From: Chitinophaga filiformis
GTDB taxonomy: Bacteria; Bacteroidota; Bacteroidia; Chitinophagales; Chitinophagaceae
DNA: 64,000 nt
Reading direction: 5' to 3'
Assembly: GCF_023100805.1 (NCBI RefSeq)
Contig: NZ_CP095855.1
Location: forward strand, 1,240,001-1,304,000
Shown here: positions 37,866 through 47,656 of the stretch, piece after piece
Position numbering within the stretch: the stretch's first letter is position 1
How the letters are laid out: every line of letters starts with the position of its first letter
Made by a program: the position numbers and the translations under genes
Notes under the pieces: model-generated
Told to the model about the DNA's origin: nothing
Seen by the model: the letters and a program-made list of their open reading frames with translations, nothing else
Databases searched by the model: none

Positions 37866-37906
37866 ATGAAATCTCGCAGTGTGCAATAAACCAGTGAGAT
37901 TTTCTT

Positions 37907-37940
37907 CCCCTGCATAAATTATTTATGCAGGGGCATTTTA
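37907..37940 (+). terminator. hairpin terminator with no gene upstream on this strand
   Basis: Nearly loopless palindrome: 37907-37919 mirrors 37921-37933 (13 bases each side), then a T-rich tail CATTTTATTTT on the plus strand. No plus-strand gene lies before it for more than 2 kb, so it probably ends an RNA from the repeat region. Confidence 0.65.
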
Positions 37941-38150
37941 TTTTAGGCCGGTTGTCACGAATGTTAAAAGTACAAGGCCTGCCCGGGCAAAACTGATTTC
38001 TCTTTTCTTCTTCACATTGCGTCATTGAATGCCGAACAATAGCCAGTGTCCCGCACGCAACCGAAAATATATCGATCAAAAAAATATCAGGAAGGCTTCG
38101 CTTTGAGCTTGCACCTGTAACGTTTCCTGTACAGGATGGTCGGCGGTATG

Positions 38151-38183
38151 TTCGATTGAGATTCGTTTGAGATTCGTTTGAGA
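38151..38183. repeat. 11-bp tandem repeat, three copies
   Basis: Units at 38151-38161, 38162-38172 and 38173-38183; the last two are identical (TTCGTTTGAGA) and the first differs at one base. They abut the left arm of the large inverted repeat. Confidence 0.85.
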
Positions 38184-38249
38184 TGGCTTAATCTTACGTT
38201 GATCTTCCGTTTAAAAGGTAAGATCAACGTAAGATTAAGCCATCTCAAA
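38177..38249. repeat. perfect 30-bp inverted repeat
   Basis: The 30 bases at 38177-38206 are exactly complementary to 38220-38249 with a 13-base spacer (38207-38219). The arm begins TTTGAGATGGCTTAATC. If transcribed, this would form an extremely stable hairpin, but it is not followed by a T run. A second 11-bp triplet (units starting 38247, 38258, 38269) follows the right arm. Confidence 0.9.
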
Positions 38250-38390
38250 GCCTATCCAAAGCTTTCTCAAAGCTTTATCAATACCCGGAGCCGGGGTAAC
38301 CAAAACCAGGATTTATCTGGTATTGCTCCTACCGGATCTCAAATGAACGTCAAACGAATCGGGGCACACTATTTCCATTCCCACGTTTTG

Positions 38391-38427
38391 GCGTCCTGCG
38401 GACATGATTTTGCGTCCTGTGGACAGG
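38391..38427. repeat. 16-bp direct repeat pair
   Basis: GCGTCCTGCGGACATG (38391-38406) and GCGTCCTGTGGACAGG (38412-38427) differ at two bases. They complete a repeat-dense block in the 37397-38639 gap, which otherwise shows only AT-rich sequence (37397-37690) and no supportable gene. Confidence 0.7.
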
Positions 38428-38639
38428 GCCCGGAATGACGGGAATAATTGCGCTAATATTGTGTCAGCAAACATCATCAATGGAGCTGCACTAAAGCAGG
38501 ATAGGGCGGCTCCTGCAATATAGAAGTCTGGCGTTGAGGTAAAGTGTAGTCTGATATAGGGTATAAAGCAGCCCGTACAAGTATGACCAATGTACGGGCG
38601 CTATTCTGGTATAACAGGGGAAATTCCCGCAATAAATGC

Positions 38640-41600
38640 TTACATGTTCCTCCTGTACTGGCCGCCAACTTCATACAGTGCATGCGTGATCTGTCCCAGG
38701 GAGCAGTGTTTCACCGTTTCCATCAGGGCCTCGAACAGGTTCCCGTTATTGACCGCCACTTCCTGCAATTGCCGGAGGGCCGCCGCACTGCGATGCTGGT
38801 GTCTTTTATGGAAAGCCGCCAGGGTACTGATCTGGAACTCTTTTTCCTCCTGTGTGGAGCGGATCACTTCACCGGGGATGACAGTGGGAGAGCCTTTTTT
38901 ATTCAGGAAGGTGTTCACGCCCACAATAGGGTATTCACCGGTATGTTTCAGCATCTCGTAATGGAGACTTTCTTCCTGGATCTTGTTCCGCTGGTACATT
39001 CTCTCCATGGCGCCCAATACGCCGCCCCTTTCTGTGAGCCGGTTGAACTCGGCCAGTACGGCTTCCTCTACCAGGTCGGTCAGGTCCTCTATGAAAAAGG
39101 AACCTTGTACCGGGTTCTCATTTTTAGCGGTGCCCAGTTCCCGGTTGATGATCAGCTGAATGGCCATGGCCCTGCGTACGCTTTCTTCTGTGGGCGTTGT
39201 GATGGCCTCATCGTAGGCATTTGTATGTAGTGAATTACAATTATCGTAAATGGCGTAAAGTGCCTGGAGCGTAGTCCGGATATCGTTGAAATCAATTTCC
39301 TGGGCATGGAGACTGCGCCCTGAGGTCTGAATGTGATATTTCAGTTTCTGGGAACGGTCATTGCCTTTGTATTTGTACTTAATAGCCTTGGCCCATATAC
39401 GTCTTGCCACGCGGCCAATAACTGCATATTCCGGGTCCATGCCATTACTGAAGAAGAAGGAAAGGTTAGGGGCGAAATCATCTATATGCATCCCACGGCT
39501 CAGGTAATATTCCACATAGGTAAAACCGTTAGCCAGTGTAAAGGCAAGTTGTGTAATAGGATTGGCGCCTGCTTCGGCAATGTGGTAACCGGAGATGCTG
39601 ACAGAATAGAAGTTGCGTACTTTTTGGGTGATGAAATACTCCTGTACGTCTCCCATTAATTTCAGCGCAAATTCCGTAGAGAAGATGCAGGTATTCTGCG
39701 CCTGGTCTTCCTTCAGAATATCTGCCTGTACGGTCCCCCTGGCGGTACTGAGCGCATGTGCCTTTATCTTTTCATAGACATCGCGTTCCAGTACCTCATC
39801 GCCGGAGATGCCCAGCAACTGCAGGCCAAGGCCTGTGTTGCCTGCCGGAAGCTCTCCATTGTAATGTGGCAGCGGATGGTCTTTGAATTTCTCTTTGATG
39901 ATGGCGTTCACCTTGTCTGTCAGCCCATGTTGCGCAATATATTTTTCACATTGCTGATCGATGGCGGCATTCATGAAGAAGGCCAGTAATATTGGAGCAG
40001 GACCGTTGATGGTCATGGATACGGAGGTCTTGGGATCACAGAGATCGAAACCGCTGTACAGTTTTTTAGCATCATCTACTGTAGCGATGCTCACGCCGGA
40101 GTTGCCTACTTTGCCATAGATGTCTGGCCGGTGGGCAGGATCTTCGCCATAAAGCGTCACACTGTCAAAGGCGGTGCTGAGGCGTTTGGCCGGCTGGTCT
40201 ACTGATACGTAGTGAAAGCGTTTGTTGGTACGCTCAGGGCCGCCTTCACCGGCGAACATACGGGTGGGATCTTCACCCTCGCGTTTCAGCGGGAATACGC
40301 CGGCTGCATAGGGGAACTCTCCCGGTACATTTTCGGTCAGCTGCCAGCGCAGGATGTCTCCCCAGTCCTTATAGCGGGGAAGGCTGATCTTAGGAATGGA
40401 GGACTGTGACAGGCTCTCACTATAGAGAGGCTGTTTGATGACTTTATCCCTTACCTGGTATTCATAAAATTCGGCGCTGTACTGTTGCTGTAGTTTTGGC
40501 CAGTTGTCGATCAGCTGCTGGCATTCGGGGTGCAGTTGTGTACGCAACTGGTCAGCGATGTCTGCCAGGGCCGGCCGTTGCGATTCATTTAACAGGGCTG
40601 CGGCTCCCTGCAGCTGGTATAAACGGGAGGCGATACCACATTGTTCCTCCACCCAATTGCCATATTCAGCAATGGTTTCGCTGATCTCCGCCAGGTACCG
40701 GGTGCGGGCCGGCGGAATGATCTGGGATTTGGTGGTGGTAGCGTCAGGTGTTTCATGGGTAATGTCGCCAAAGCGGATGCTGGTCTTTTCCCCGATGACG
40801 GTCAGCAGTTTTTCAAACAGCTGGTTAATGCCATGGTCATTGAACTGGGAGGCGATAGTACCGATGACGGGCAGCTGGTCGTCGGCCGCTGTCCATAGTC
40901 CGTGGTTACGTTTGTATTGTTTGCGCACATCATGCAGGGCATCCAGTGCGCCGGCTTTATCGAATTTATTAATAGCGATGACATCGGCATAGTCCAGCAT
41001 ATTGATCTTTTCCAGCTGGGAGGCAGCACCATATTCCGGTGTCATGACGTAGAGTGAAACATCGCAATGATCGGTAATAGCAGTATCGCTCTGGCCAATA
41101 CCGGAAGTTTCGAGAATGATGAGGTCAAAGCCCGCAGTTTTACAGATATCGATCGCTTCCTGTACATGTGCGCTGACGGCCTTATCGCTCTCCCGGGTGG
41201 CAAGCGAGCGCATATATGCCCGGGGATGGTGAATGGCATTCATCCGGATACGATCTCCCAGTAATGCGCCGCCGGTCTTCTTTTTGGAGGGGTCTACAGA
41301 GATGACAGCAATCGTCTTCCTGTCAAAATAGTGCAGGAACCGGCGTACAATTTCATCCGTTACGCTGCTTTTACCTGCCCCGCCTGTACCGGTGATGCCC
41401 AATACTACGCTCTTGCCTTCTTTGGCAGGGGGGAGAGGGGCATCCAGCCGATCATTCTCGGCAACAGTAATAGCCTGTGCGATCAGCTTATCACTGCGGG
41501 AGGGCAGTTCATGCAAATGTCCGTTCAGACCAGTGGTGGTAGGAAAATCACACTGGCGGATCACATCTTCTATCATGCCTTCCAGGCCCATGTGGCGACC

Positions 41601-41966
41601 ATCGTCGGGCGAATAGAGGCGGGTGATGCCATAACGGTGTAATTCTTCGATCTCAGAAGGAAGGATGGTACCTCCACCTCCGCCGAATATCTTAATATGA
41701 CCACAACCCTTCTCGCGGAGGAGGTCATACATGTACTTGAAAAATTCAAGATGGCCACCCTGATAAGAGGTGATGGCTATGCCCTGGGCATCTTCCTGGA
41801 TGGCGCAGTCCACAATCTCCGCTGCCGAACGGTTATGTCCCAGGTGGATCACTTCCGCACCTTTTGTCTGCATAATGCGCCGCATAATGTTAATAGCTGC
41901 ATCATGGCCATCAAAAAGGGAAGCCGCCGTAACGATACGGATCTTATGAGATGAATTGTCAGTCAT
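38640..41966 (-). CDS. icmF: fused isobutyryl-CoA mutase (B12-binding, G-protein chaperone and mutase domains)
   Basis: 1108-residue adenosylcobalamin-dependent mutase of the IcmF type, interconverting isobutyryl-CoA and n-butyryl-CoA (or a close acyl homologue). An N-terminal cobalamin-binding domain (about 10-135) has FDGHDAAIN with lower-ligand His21 and [10 protein letters not shown] MeaB-like G-protein domain (about 170-410) has the P-loop [16 protein letters not shown] and NKFDKAG. The mutase TIM barrel occupies the C-terminal part ([31 protein letters not shown]-like [40 protein letters not shown]). The domain order separates it from methylmalonyl-CoA mutase, whose B12 domain is C-terminal. 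Complete in one frame. Confidence 0.92.
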   Translation of the reverse strand: MTDNSSHKIRIVTAASLFDGHDAAINIMRRIMQTKGAEVIHLGHNRSAAEIVDCAIQEDAQGIAITSYQGGHLEFFKYMYDLLREKGCGHIKIFGGGGGTILPSEIEELHRYGITRLYSPDDGRHMGLEGMIEDVIRQCDFPTTTGLNGHLHELPSRSDKLIAQAITVAENDRLDAPLPPAKEGKSVVLGITGTGGAGKSSVTDEIVRRFLHYFDRKTIAVISVDPSKKKTGGALLGDRIRMNAIHHPRAYMRSLATRESDKAVSAHVQEAIDICKTAGFDLIILETSGIGQSDTAITDHCDVSLYVMTPEYGAASQLEKINMLDYADVIAINKFDKAGALDALHDVRKQYKRNHGLWTAADDQLPVIGTIASQFNDHGINQLFEKLLTVIGEKTSIRFGDITHETPDATTTKSQIIPPARTRYLAEISETIAEYGNWVEEQCGIASRLYQLQGAAALLNESQRPALADIADQLRTQLHPECQQLIDNWPKLQQQYSAEFYEYQVRDKVIKQPLYSESLSQSSIPKISLPRYKDWGDILRWQLTENVPGEFPYAAGVFPLKREGEDPTRMFAGEGGPERTNKRFHYVSVDQPAKRLSTAFDSVTLYGEDPAHRPDIYGKVGNSGVSIATVDDAKKLYSGFDLCDPKTSVSMTINGPAPILLAFFMNAAIDQQCEKYIAQHGLTDKVNAIIKEKFKDHPLPHYNGELPAGNTGLGLQLLGISGDEVLERDVYEKIKAHALSTARGTVQADILKEDQAQNTCIFSTEFALKLMGDVQEYFITQKVRNFYSVSISGYHIAEAGANPITQLAFTLANGFTYVEYYLSRGMHIDDFAPNLSFFFSNGMDPEYAVIGRVARRIWAKAIKYKYKGNDRSQKLKYHIQTSGRSLHAQEIDFNDIRTTLQALYAIYDNCNSLHTNAYDEAITTPTEESVRRAMAIQLIINRELGTAKNENPVQGSFFIEDLTDLVEEAVLAEFNRLTERGGVLGAMERMYQRNKIQEESLHYEMLKHTGEYPIVGVNTFLNKKGSPTVIPGEVIRSTQEEKEFQISTLAAFHKRHQHRSAAALRQLQEVAVNNGNLFEALMETVKHCSLGQITHALYEVGGQYRRNM

Positions 41967-42141
41967 ATTGTTCTGGTGTTTGTACGTATTATGGCAACGT
42001 GGAGCCGATTAAGTCCGTAATTTACGAAAATCGTAACTGTGGAATATTCACACATTTTTTTATTTTACACCCTATTATTCACGTTTATGAGTTGCATTTC
42101 GTAGAAACAAAGGCAATCGTAATAGAAAATCTATATCAGAA

Positions 42142-43575
42142 ATGGTGGCAAGACGAGATTTTATCAGGAACAGCAGTTTGCTGGCAGGCGCTGTGGCGCT
42201 GGGTTTTCCTAAATCGGTACTGAGTATGGCAACAGGGTATGTGTCCCAGCGACCGCCGCTGGCGCAACGTAAATTTACCAGCCAGGCCGTAGAAAAAACA
42301 ATCGCTGCAATTAAGAAGGAGATCGCAGATCCGAAACTGGCCTGGATGTTCGAAAACTGTTTCCCAAACACACTGGACACTACCGTACAGTTCAAAGTGG
42401 AAAACGGCCGTCCGGATACCTTCGTGCTGACCGGCGACATCCACGCGATGTGGCTGCGCGACTCCACTGCACAGGTATGGCCTTACCTGTCACTGATAAA
42501 GGAAGATGATAAACTGAAACAACTGATTGCCGGGGTGGTGAACAGGCAGACGAAATGTATCCTGATCGATCCGTATGCGAATGCCTTCAATGAAGGCCCT
42601 ACCGGTAGTGAATGGGATTCCGACCTGACAGAAATGAAGCCGGAGCTGCATGAGCGCAAATGGGAAATAGATTCCCTGTGTTATACTGTGCGCCTGGCTT
42701 ATAACTACTGGAAAGAAAGTGGCGATGCCAGCGTGCTGGACGACAATTATAAAAAAGCGGCTAAGCTGATCGTTAAAACATTTAAGGAGCAGCAGCGTAA
42801 GGAAGGTAAAGGCCCTTACAAGTTCCAGCGTAAGACGCCGATCCAGTCCGACACTGTTCCAAACGGAGGATATGGCGCACCTATGCAGCCTGTAGGACTG
42901 ATCGTGTCCATTTTCCGTCCGTCCGATGATGCGACCGTATTCCCTTTCCTGATCCCCTCCAATATGTTTGCTGTGGTATCACTGCGCCAGCTGAGTGAGA
43001 TCAGCGAGGTGGTGTTCAAAGACGCTGCCTTTGCAAAAGAGTGCCGCGACCTGGCAGAGGAAGTGGACAGGGCGATCAAGGCATACGCTATCGTAGAGCA
43101 TCCGCAGCTGGGGCATATGTATCCGCTGGAAGTGGATGGTTATGGTAACCGCCTGTTCCTGGACGATACGAATGTACCAAGCCTGTTGTCTATTCCTTAC
43201 CTGGGCTATACCACGGCAGACGATCCGTTGTACCAGAATTCCCGTCACTTTGTGTGGAGCACTTTCCATTGCTGGTTCTACAAAGGTAAATATGGTGATG
43301 GCGTGGGTAGCCCGCATACCGGACCTGATTATATCTGGCCAATGAGTATCATTATGAAAGCGTTGACCAGCAGCAATCCTGAGGAAATTGCAGAATGTCT
43401 GAAAACACTGCGTAACACGGATGGTGAGACTGGCTTTATCCATGAGTCCTACCATAAAGACGATCCGACCAAATACACCCGTAAATGGTTTGCATGGGCC
43501 AATACCCTGTTTGGTGAACTGCTGATGAAAGTGAGCAAGGAGCATCCGGAACTCCTGAAAAGGCAATATGCTTAA
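42142..43575 (+). CDS. GH125 family exo-alpha-mannosidase, Tat-exported
   Basis: 477-residue metal-independent glycosidase (GH125, formerly DUF1237), acting on alpha-1,6-linked mannose. The N-terminus is a Tat signal ([23 protein letters not shown]). Family hallmarks include [99 protein letters not shown] and [17 protein letters not shown]. Periplasmic location implies processing of imported mannosides or host-glycan fragments. It is divergent from icmF (175 bp). Confidence 0.94.
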   Translation: MVARRDFIRNSSLLAGAVALGFPKSVLSMATGYVSQRPPLAQRKFTSQAVEKTIAAIKKEIADPKLAWMFENCFPNTLDTTVQFKVENGRPDTFVLTGDIHAMWLRDSTAQVWPYLSLIKEDDKLKQLIAGVVNRQTKCILIDPYANAFNEGPTGSEWDSDLTEMKPELHERKWEIDSLCYTVRLAYNYWKESGDASVLDDNYKKAAKLIVKTFKEQQRKEGKGPYKFQRKTPIQSDTVPNGGYGAPMQPVGLIVSIFRPSDDATVFPFLIPSNMFAVVSLRQLSEISEVVFKDAAFAKECRDLAEEVDRAIKAYAIVEHPQLGHMYPLEVDGYGNRLFLDDTNVPSLLSIPYLGYTTADDPLYQNSRHFVWSTFHCWFYKGKYGDGVGSPHTGPDYIWPMSIIMKALTSSNPEEIAECLKTLRNTDGETGFIHESYHKDDPTKYTRKWFAWANTLFGELLMKVSKEHPELLKRQYA

Positions 43576-43605
43576 TTGATTGTATTTCTATAATATCTTG
43601 TAGTG

Positions 43606-43642
43606 CTCATCCTTCGTATCCATGCGAAGGATGAGTATTTTT
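43606..43642 (+). terminator. rho-independent terminator after the GH125 gene
   Basis: 11-bp stem (43606-43616 with 43625-43635), 8-nt loop, T-rich tail. Confidence 0.85.
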
Positions 43643-43672
43643 AGGACCGTTTTAACCTTAATGCAATAACCC

Positions 43673-45454
43673 ATGTCCCCTATAGCTAATTACGAACAGC
43701 AGATCAACGATTATAAATCAGCAATATCAGCCGTGCAGCAGCGATTGAGTTTGCTGGGCTGGATAAGATTGCTGTGTTTTGCAGGGGTCTTATTTTGCGG
43801 ATATGCATTCTTTCGCAATAATTTTGACTACACCTGGTTGCTGGCCGGATTGCTTCCGCTGGCTGCATTCATCGTTGTGCTGGTGCGTTATCTATCGCAA
43901 CAGGACAAGCTTACCCTGCTTAAAACACTGCTCTCGCTGAACGAAAAAGAATGGCGGCTGGCGGCTACGGGACAATCGGGTTTTGATAATGGAAGCAGGT
44001 TCGCGGATGAGCAACATCCCTATACAGGCGACCTTGATGTATTCGGACCAGCCTCTCTTTATGCACATATGAACCGTACAGGTACGCTGATAGGAGCTAA
44101 AGCCCTGGCGGAGACGCTGAAACAACCCCTGACGGATGCGGTGCAGATCAGGCAGCAACAGGAAGTAGTTCGGGAGCTTGCTCCGCGCTTTAAATTCCGT
44201 CAGTTGTTCTCGGCGCATGCCATTCTCACAGATGAGCAACCGGATGATATAGCGGGCTTGTATAAATGGTTAGCTATGCCATTGGAGTTTGCCGACAGGA
44301 AATGGGTGAACATTACACGCTGGTTAATGCCATTATTGTTATTGGGTGGAGCGGTATATTATTTTATAACGGGTCAGTATTACCTGTTTATATTGTTTCT
44401 CTGTCTGAACTGGGGGATATTGGGGATGCTGATAAAGAAGATAAATGGGCAGCACCAGCTGATCTCCAATAAGGAAAAGATATTCGGCAAGCTGGCCTGG
44501 CTGCTGCATCTGATCAGCATGGAAAAGGTTGAAAGCGCCTCTTTGCTGAAAGCGCAGCATGAACAAGCCCTGGCCGCAAGAACCGCTTTGCGGCAGCTGG
44601 CGAGGATCTGTAACGCCCTGGATCAGCGTTTGAACCTGCTGGTGGGAATGGGCTTGAACTCATTTATATTATATGATCTGCATTGTATGATAGCCCTTGA
44701 AAGGTGGAAGTCACGCTATAATGAGGACTTGCCTGGCTGGCTGGATGTGATCGGAAAAATGGAGGTCTGGAACAGTATGGCCACGTTTGCCTATAATCAC
44801 CCCGACTATATTTTCCCATTGATTAATGAAGAGGGTACCCGGCTGGTAGCTGCAGGAGTTGGGCATCCGCTGATACCGGCGGAAGAATGCGTGCGTAATG
44901 ATATCGGTATCGGCTCGCCGCAACAGTTCCTGATCATTACCGGGTCTAATATGAGTGGCAAGAGCACCTTTCTGCGCAGTGTAGGCAGTAACCTGTTGCT
45001 GGGCTTACGTGGTATGCCGGTGTGTGCAGACAGTTTCACCTGCAGCCCGATGCAAATCATGACCTCCATGCGTATCAAGGATTCCATCGCTAAACATACA
45101 TCTTATTTCCAGGCGGAGTTATTGCGCCTGCAGCAGATCGTGGAAGTGCTGAAGAGCGGTGAAGCGGTGTTTATCCTGCTGGACGAAATATTGAAAGGCA
45201 CTAACTCCGAAGATAAGCTGGCGGGGTCCCGGCGGCTGATAGAACATTTCCTGCAGTACCACTGCCTGGGAATGATCGCCACGCATGACCTGGAACTGGG
45301 GCACATGGAGGAAACGTATCCACAGCGTATCCGTAACTATTGTTTTGAAAGTACGATCAAGGATGATCAGCTCTTCTTCGATTACCGCATCCGTGAAGGT
45401 GTTGCGCGTAATAAGAATGCGACGTTCCTCATGCAAAAGATGGAAATAATATGA
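43673..45454 (+). CDS. membrane-anchored MutS-family ATPase
   Basis: 593-residue protein with the MutS ATPase domain but not the mismatch-recognition domains. Two N-terminal membrane helices (about 32-70, LLCFAGVLFCGYAF ... LLAGLLPLAAFIVVLV) and two more in the middle (about 210-260) are separated by MutS domain III-like helices. The ATPase has Walker A TGSNMSGKSTFLRSVGSN (about 423-440), Walker B VFILLDEILKGTNSEDK and the HDLELG switch. Such DNA-repair-like yet membrane-bound proteins are common in Bacteroidota; function is unknown. It should not be annotated as MutS proper. Confidence 0.88.
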   Translation: MSPIANYEQQINDYKSAISAVQQRLSLLGWIRLLCFAGVLFCGYAFFRNNFDYTWLLAGLLPLAAFIVVLVRYLSQQDKLTLLKTLLSLNEKEWRLAATGQSGFDNGSRFADEQHPYTGDLDVFGPASLYAHMNRTGTLIGAKALAETLKQPLTDAVQIRQQQEVVRELAPRFKFRQLFSAHAILTDEQPDDIAGLYKWLAMPLEFADRKWVNITRWLMPLLLLGGAVYYFITGQYYLFILFLCLNWGILGMLIKKINGQHQLISNKEKIFGKLAWLLHLISMEKVESASLLKAQHEQALAARTALRQLARICNALDQRLNLLVGMGLNSFILYDLHCMIALERWKSRYNEDLPGWLDVIGKMEVWNSMATFAYNHPDYIFPLINEEGTRLVAAGVGHPLIPAEECVRNDIGIGSPQQFLIITGSNMSGKSTFLRSVGSNLLLGLRGMPVCADSFTCSPMQIMTSMRIKDSIAKHTSYFQAELLRLQQIVEVLKSGEAVFILLDEILKGTNSEDKLAGSRRLIEHFLQYHCLGMIATHDLELGHMEETYPQRIRNYCFESTIKDDQLFFDYRIREGVARNKNATFLMQKMEII

Positions 45455-45464
45455 TTTGGTAAAT

Positions 45465-45502
45465 AGCTAATTAATTTAGTATTTTTACTAAAAATATTAG
45501 CT
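45465..45502. promoter_or_regulatory. interrupted 38-bp dyad upstream of the radical SAM gene
   Basis: Outer arms AGCTAAT (45465-45471) and ATTAGCT (45496-45502) enclose an inner 7-bp stem (45475-45481 with 45486-45492) and a 4-base loop. It ends 2 bp before the ATG at 45505, so it could be a regulator site or an mRNA hairpin blocking initiation. Confidence 0.55.
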
Positions 45503-45504
45503 GT

Positions 45505-46587
45505 ATGACCTTGCCATTTCAGGAGGGGATTCCTGAAAATCCCTATTACAAAGGACGTGGAGCCCAGTTAAATCCAAAGAACAAGTATCTCCGGAATGAG
45601 TATGCGCAGGAGCATGTAGAAGGTATCGATGAATGGTGGCAGGCAGATGTGCCCACCCAGATACTGGAAGAGCATGCAAAAACGCTGGTCAATAAAGTGG
45701 ACAGCCCGGATGTGGGCATGTGGTATTCCATGAATCCTTACCAGGGCTGTGAACATGGCTGTATCTATTGCTATGCACGTAATGCCCATCAGTTCTGGGG
45801 TATGAGCGCCGGACTTGATTTTGAGCGGAAGATCGTGGTGAAGCGGAACGCCCCGGAATTGTTGAAGAAATTCCTTGATAATAAGAACTGGGTCCCCAAA
45901 CCTATTTCTCTTTCCGGCAATACGGACTGTTACCAGCCGCTGGAAAGAAAGATGTTCCTGACCCGCCAACTGCTGGCCATCGCGCTGGATTATAAACAAC
46001 CTATCGGTATTATCACCAAGAACTCGCTGGTGCTGAGGGATAAATATATTCTGCAGCAAATGGCCCAAAATAACCTGGTATGTGTATACGTATCCATCAC
46101 GACCATGCAGGAGGACCTGCGGCAGAAGATGGAGCCCCGTACTACCACAGCAGCGCAGCGTCTGAAGATCGTAAAAGAGTTGAGCGATCTGGGTATTCCC
46201 GTGGGGGTGATGACTGCGCCGATGATACCCGGACTGAACGATCATGAGATGCCGGCTTTATTGGAGGCAGCCGCAGCAAATGGTGCGAAGTTTGCAGGGT
46301 ATACGGTCGTTCGGCTGAACGATGCCGTGAAGATCATCTTCAACGACTGGTTGTATAAGAATTTTCCGGATAGGGCTGACAAGGTATGGCATCAGATAGA
46401 GAGTATGCATGGTGGCCAGGTGAATGACAGTGATTTCGGCAGGCGGATGAGAGGAGAGGGGAATATAGCCGATATGATCCGCCAGCAGTTTAAGGTGCAT
46501 ACGAAAAGACTGGGAATTAACCAGGAGCGCTTCGAATTTAACACCTCGCTGTTTGAGCGCCCGCAGGTGCAATTGAAATTGTTTTGA
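45505..46587 (+). CDS. PA0069-family radical SAM protein (SPL-like)
   Basis: 360-residue radical S-adenosylmethionine enzyme related to spore photoproduct lyase. The cluster motif is CEHGCIYC (Cys82, Cys86, Cys89) inside SMNPYQGCEHGCIYCYARN. Additional family segments: PISLSGNTDCYQPLERK, PIGIITKNSLVLRD, SITTMQEDLRQKMEPRTTTAAQRL, GVMTAPMIPGLNDHE and the C-terminal FGRRMRGEGNIADMIRQQF. The biological substrate is unknown. A strong dyad sits immediately in front of the start. Confidence 0.92.
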   Translation: MTLPFQEGIPENPYYKGRGAQLNPKNKYLRNEYAQEHVEGIDEWWQADVPTQILEEHAKTLVNKVDSPDVGMWYSMNPYQGCEHGCIYCYARNAHQFWGMSAGLDFERKIVVKRNAPELLKKFLDNKNWVPKPISLSGNTDCYQPLERKMFLTRQLLAIALDYKQPIGIITKNSLVLRDKYILQQMAQNNLVCVYVSITTMQEDLRQKMEPRTTTAAQRLKIVKELSDLGIPVGVMTAPMIPGLNDHEMPALLEAAAANGAKFAGYTVVRLNDAVKIIFNDWLYKNFPDRADKVWHQIESMHGGQVNDSDFGRRMRGEGNIADMIRQQFKVHTKRLGINQERFEFNTSLFERPQVQLKLF

Positions 46588-47199
46588 GATGTGATAAAGA
46601 ACGTGGAGAGGATGAGGGGCCTGAAATGCGGATTGACAATAGTAGATAATATAAGTATCTGTTTGTCATATGAGTAAAATAGGATAATACTGAAAATGCA
46701 TCAGCAGTTGGAATCAATTGGAGCAGCGATGCTGTGTGAAGGGGAGGATATATAGGATGGATATTGAAAATCAGCGGGAATGCCAGCAGTTGTACGGCTA
46801 AGGAGGGTAGGGAGTATTAATACTGTATCTGTTGATAGGCGGAAGTTTGTGGACAGCTATCTGGTAAGTGATGTTAGAAATATTATATAGTGAGAAAGTA
46901 TTGAAGGTCAACCGTAATATAAACGGCGTATGGGGACTGAGACCAGGGGATATTAATACCGAGATGTATTGATAGCCATAATGCGAATAGACGTTGGGCA
47001 ACCAGGAGAAAGAAATTAGTTTATTGCAACACAGGGTATATTATGATGAGGATCAGTTTTTAACGGTAGGAGCCAGGGGTGGGTGTTCATGGAAATCAGG
47101 AACATACTGATATAAGGGTATACCTGCCAGTTAACAAAAAATTGATGTGGATATAGAAAAGTTTTATAGTTAAAATGCGGAAATAAAAAAAATAAAAAA
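46588..47199. other. non-coding region with degenerate internal repeats
   Basis: About 610 bp without a gene. Related segments occur near 46743 (ATATATAGGATGGATATTGA), 46814 (GTATTAATACTGTATCTGTTGATAG in outline) and 46948 (ATATTAATACCGAGATG then TATTGATAG), spaced by roughly 70 and 134 bp. Minus-strand frames across it are short and repeat-derived. No promoter or terminator of high quality. It may be decayed sequence. Confidence 0.35.
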
Positions 47200-47207
47200 T
47201 ACCTTTG
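47200..47207 (+). promoter_or_regulatory. -7 box TACCTTTG of the first micro-ORF
   Basis: Exact TAnnTTTG in a very A-rich context, 17 bp before the ATG at 47225; no clear -33 element. Confidence 0.6.
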
Positions 47208-47224
47208 TGTTAGCAATAAAAAAA

Positions 47225-47317
47225 ATGAAACGCAATCCAGAATATACTATTTCGGCGATGTCCTGTAAGCAAAAGCAGGCCAGAAGTAGGTTGCGGGTAT
47301 GTTGCACCAATTGTTAA
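47225..47317 (+). CDS. 30-residue peptide with Cys-rich C-terminus (micro-ORF 1)
   Basis: ATG to TAA, 30 codons, ending RSRLRVCCTNC with cysteines at 26, 27 and 30 plus Cys14 (AMSCKQKQ). An exact -7 box precedes it and a 12-bp-stem terminator follows 28 bp after the stop, so it fills its own transcript. It aligns without gaps with micro-ORF 2 at M1, K17, R20, S21, R24 and C26. It may be a leader peptide or a stand-alone small protein. Not recognised. Confidence 0.55.
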   Translation: MKRNPEYTISAMSCKQKQARSRLRVCCTNC

Positions 47318-47345
47318 CGAATTTCAAGTTATCAAATGATATAAC

Positions 47346-47380
47346 AAAGGTCCCGCAGAGATTGCGGGACCTTTTGCTTT
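47346..47380 (+). terminator. terminator of micro-ORF 1
   Basis: Perfect 12-bp stem (47346-47357 with 47363-47374), 5-nt loop, T-rich tail. Confidence 0.9.
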
Positions 47381-47429
47381 AGAAGAATCTAAACGATGAT
47401 TGAGCAAGACAACTGTGGGATAACTGTAA

Positions 47430-47573
47430 GGTATATATATCGTCCGGTAAAGCCGGCGGTGATTGTACGAAAGGATGGCTTCGCCTTAAGGAAGCCTAAT
47501 GGGTATGGTATGTAGCCAACATAGAACTTATGTATATGCTACCCGGCCCATTTGATGGAGCCGGGTTTTTTTA
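47430..47573 (+). ncRNA. candidate structured RNA with terminator
   Basis: Several small stems (CCGG-type pair near 47453-47466; GGCTTC 47477-47482 with GAAGCC 47491-47496) lead into a terminator whose 7-bp stem is 47541-47547 with 47560-47566 and a T run to 47573. No good promoter box is visible and no known RNA family is recognised. An 18-codon frame (about 47501-47554) ends inside the terminator loop. Confidence 0.4.
47541..47573 (+). terminator. rho-independent terminator upstream of the DinB-like gene
   Basis: Stem ACCCGGC (47541-47547) with GCCGGGT (47560-47566), extended inward by three pairs past a bulged A, then seven Ts. Confidence 0.88.
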
Positions 47574-47656
47574 TAAATATTCAATAAATACTGTTATGTG
47601 CCAGAGCCGTACAGAAAGTGGAGCTGGTCAGGTGCATAACCCCAAACCGACAGATC

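Noticed and set aside
37852-38079. 75-codon minus-strand frame in the repeat region
   Set aside because: It is composed of the terminator palindrome and repeat sequence, with no recognisable protein pattern.
38177-38249. Rho-independent terminator
   Set aside because: The 30-bp stem is not followed by a T run and the arms are far longer than a normal terminator.
38151-38427. Insertion sequence
   Set aside because: There is no transposase gene or clear terminal inverted repeat with target duplication.
38477-38683. Short minus-strand frame after icmF
   Set aside because: It overlaps the icmF 3' end in another frame and shows no domain or promoter.
46798-47001. 67-codon minus-strand frame in the gap
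   Set aside because: It is made of the repeated phrases and has low-complexity composition, with no promoter.
47430-47573. Known riboswitch (TPP, cobalamin or SAM)
   Set aside because: No conserved core sequences of these classes could be matched.
47618-47656. Thirteen extra N-terminal codons of the DinB-like gene
   Set aside because: The helical fold starts at MRNVIQSV, and the extra residues resemble nothing in the family.
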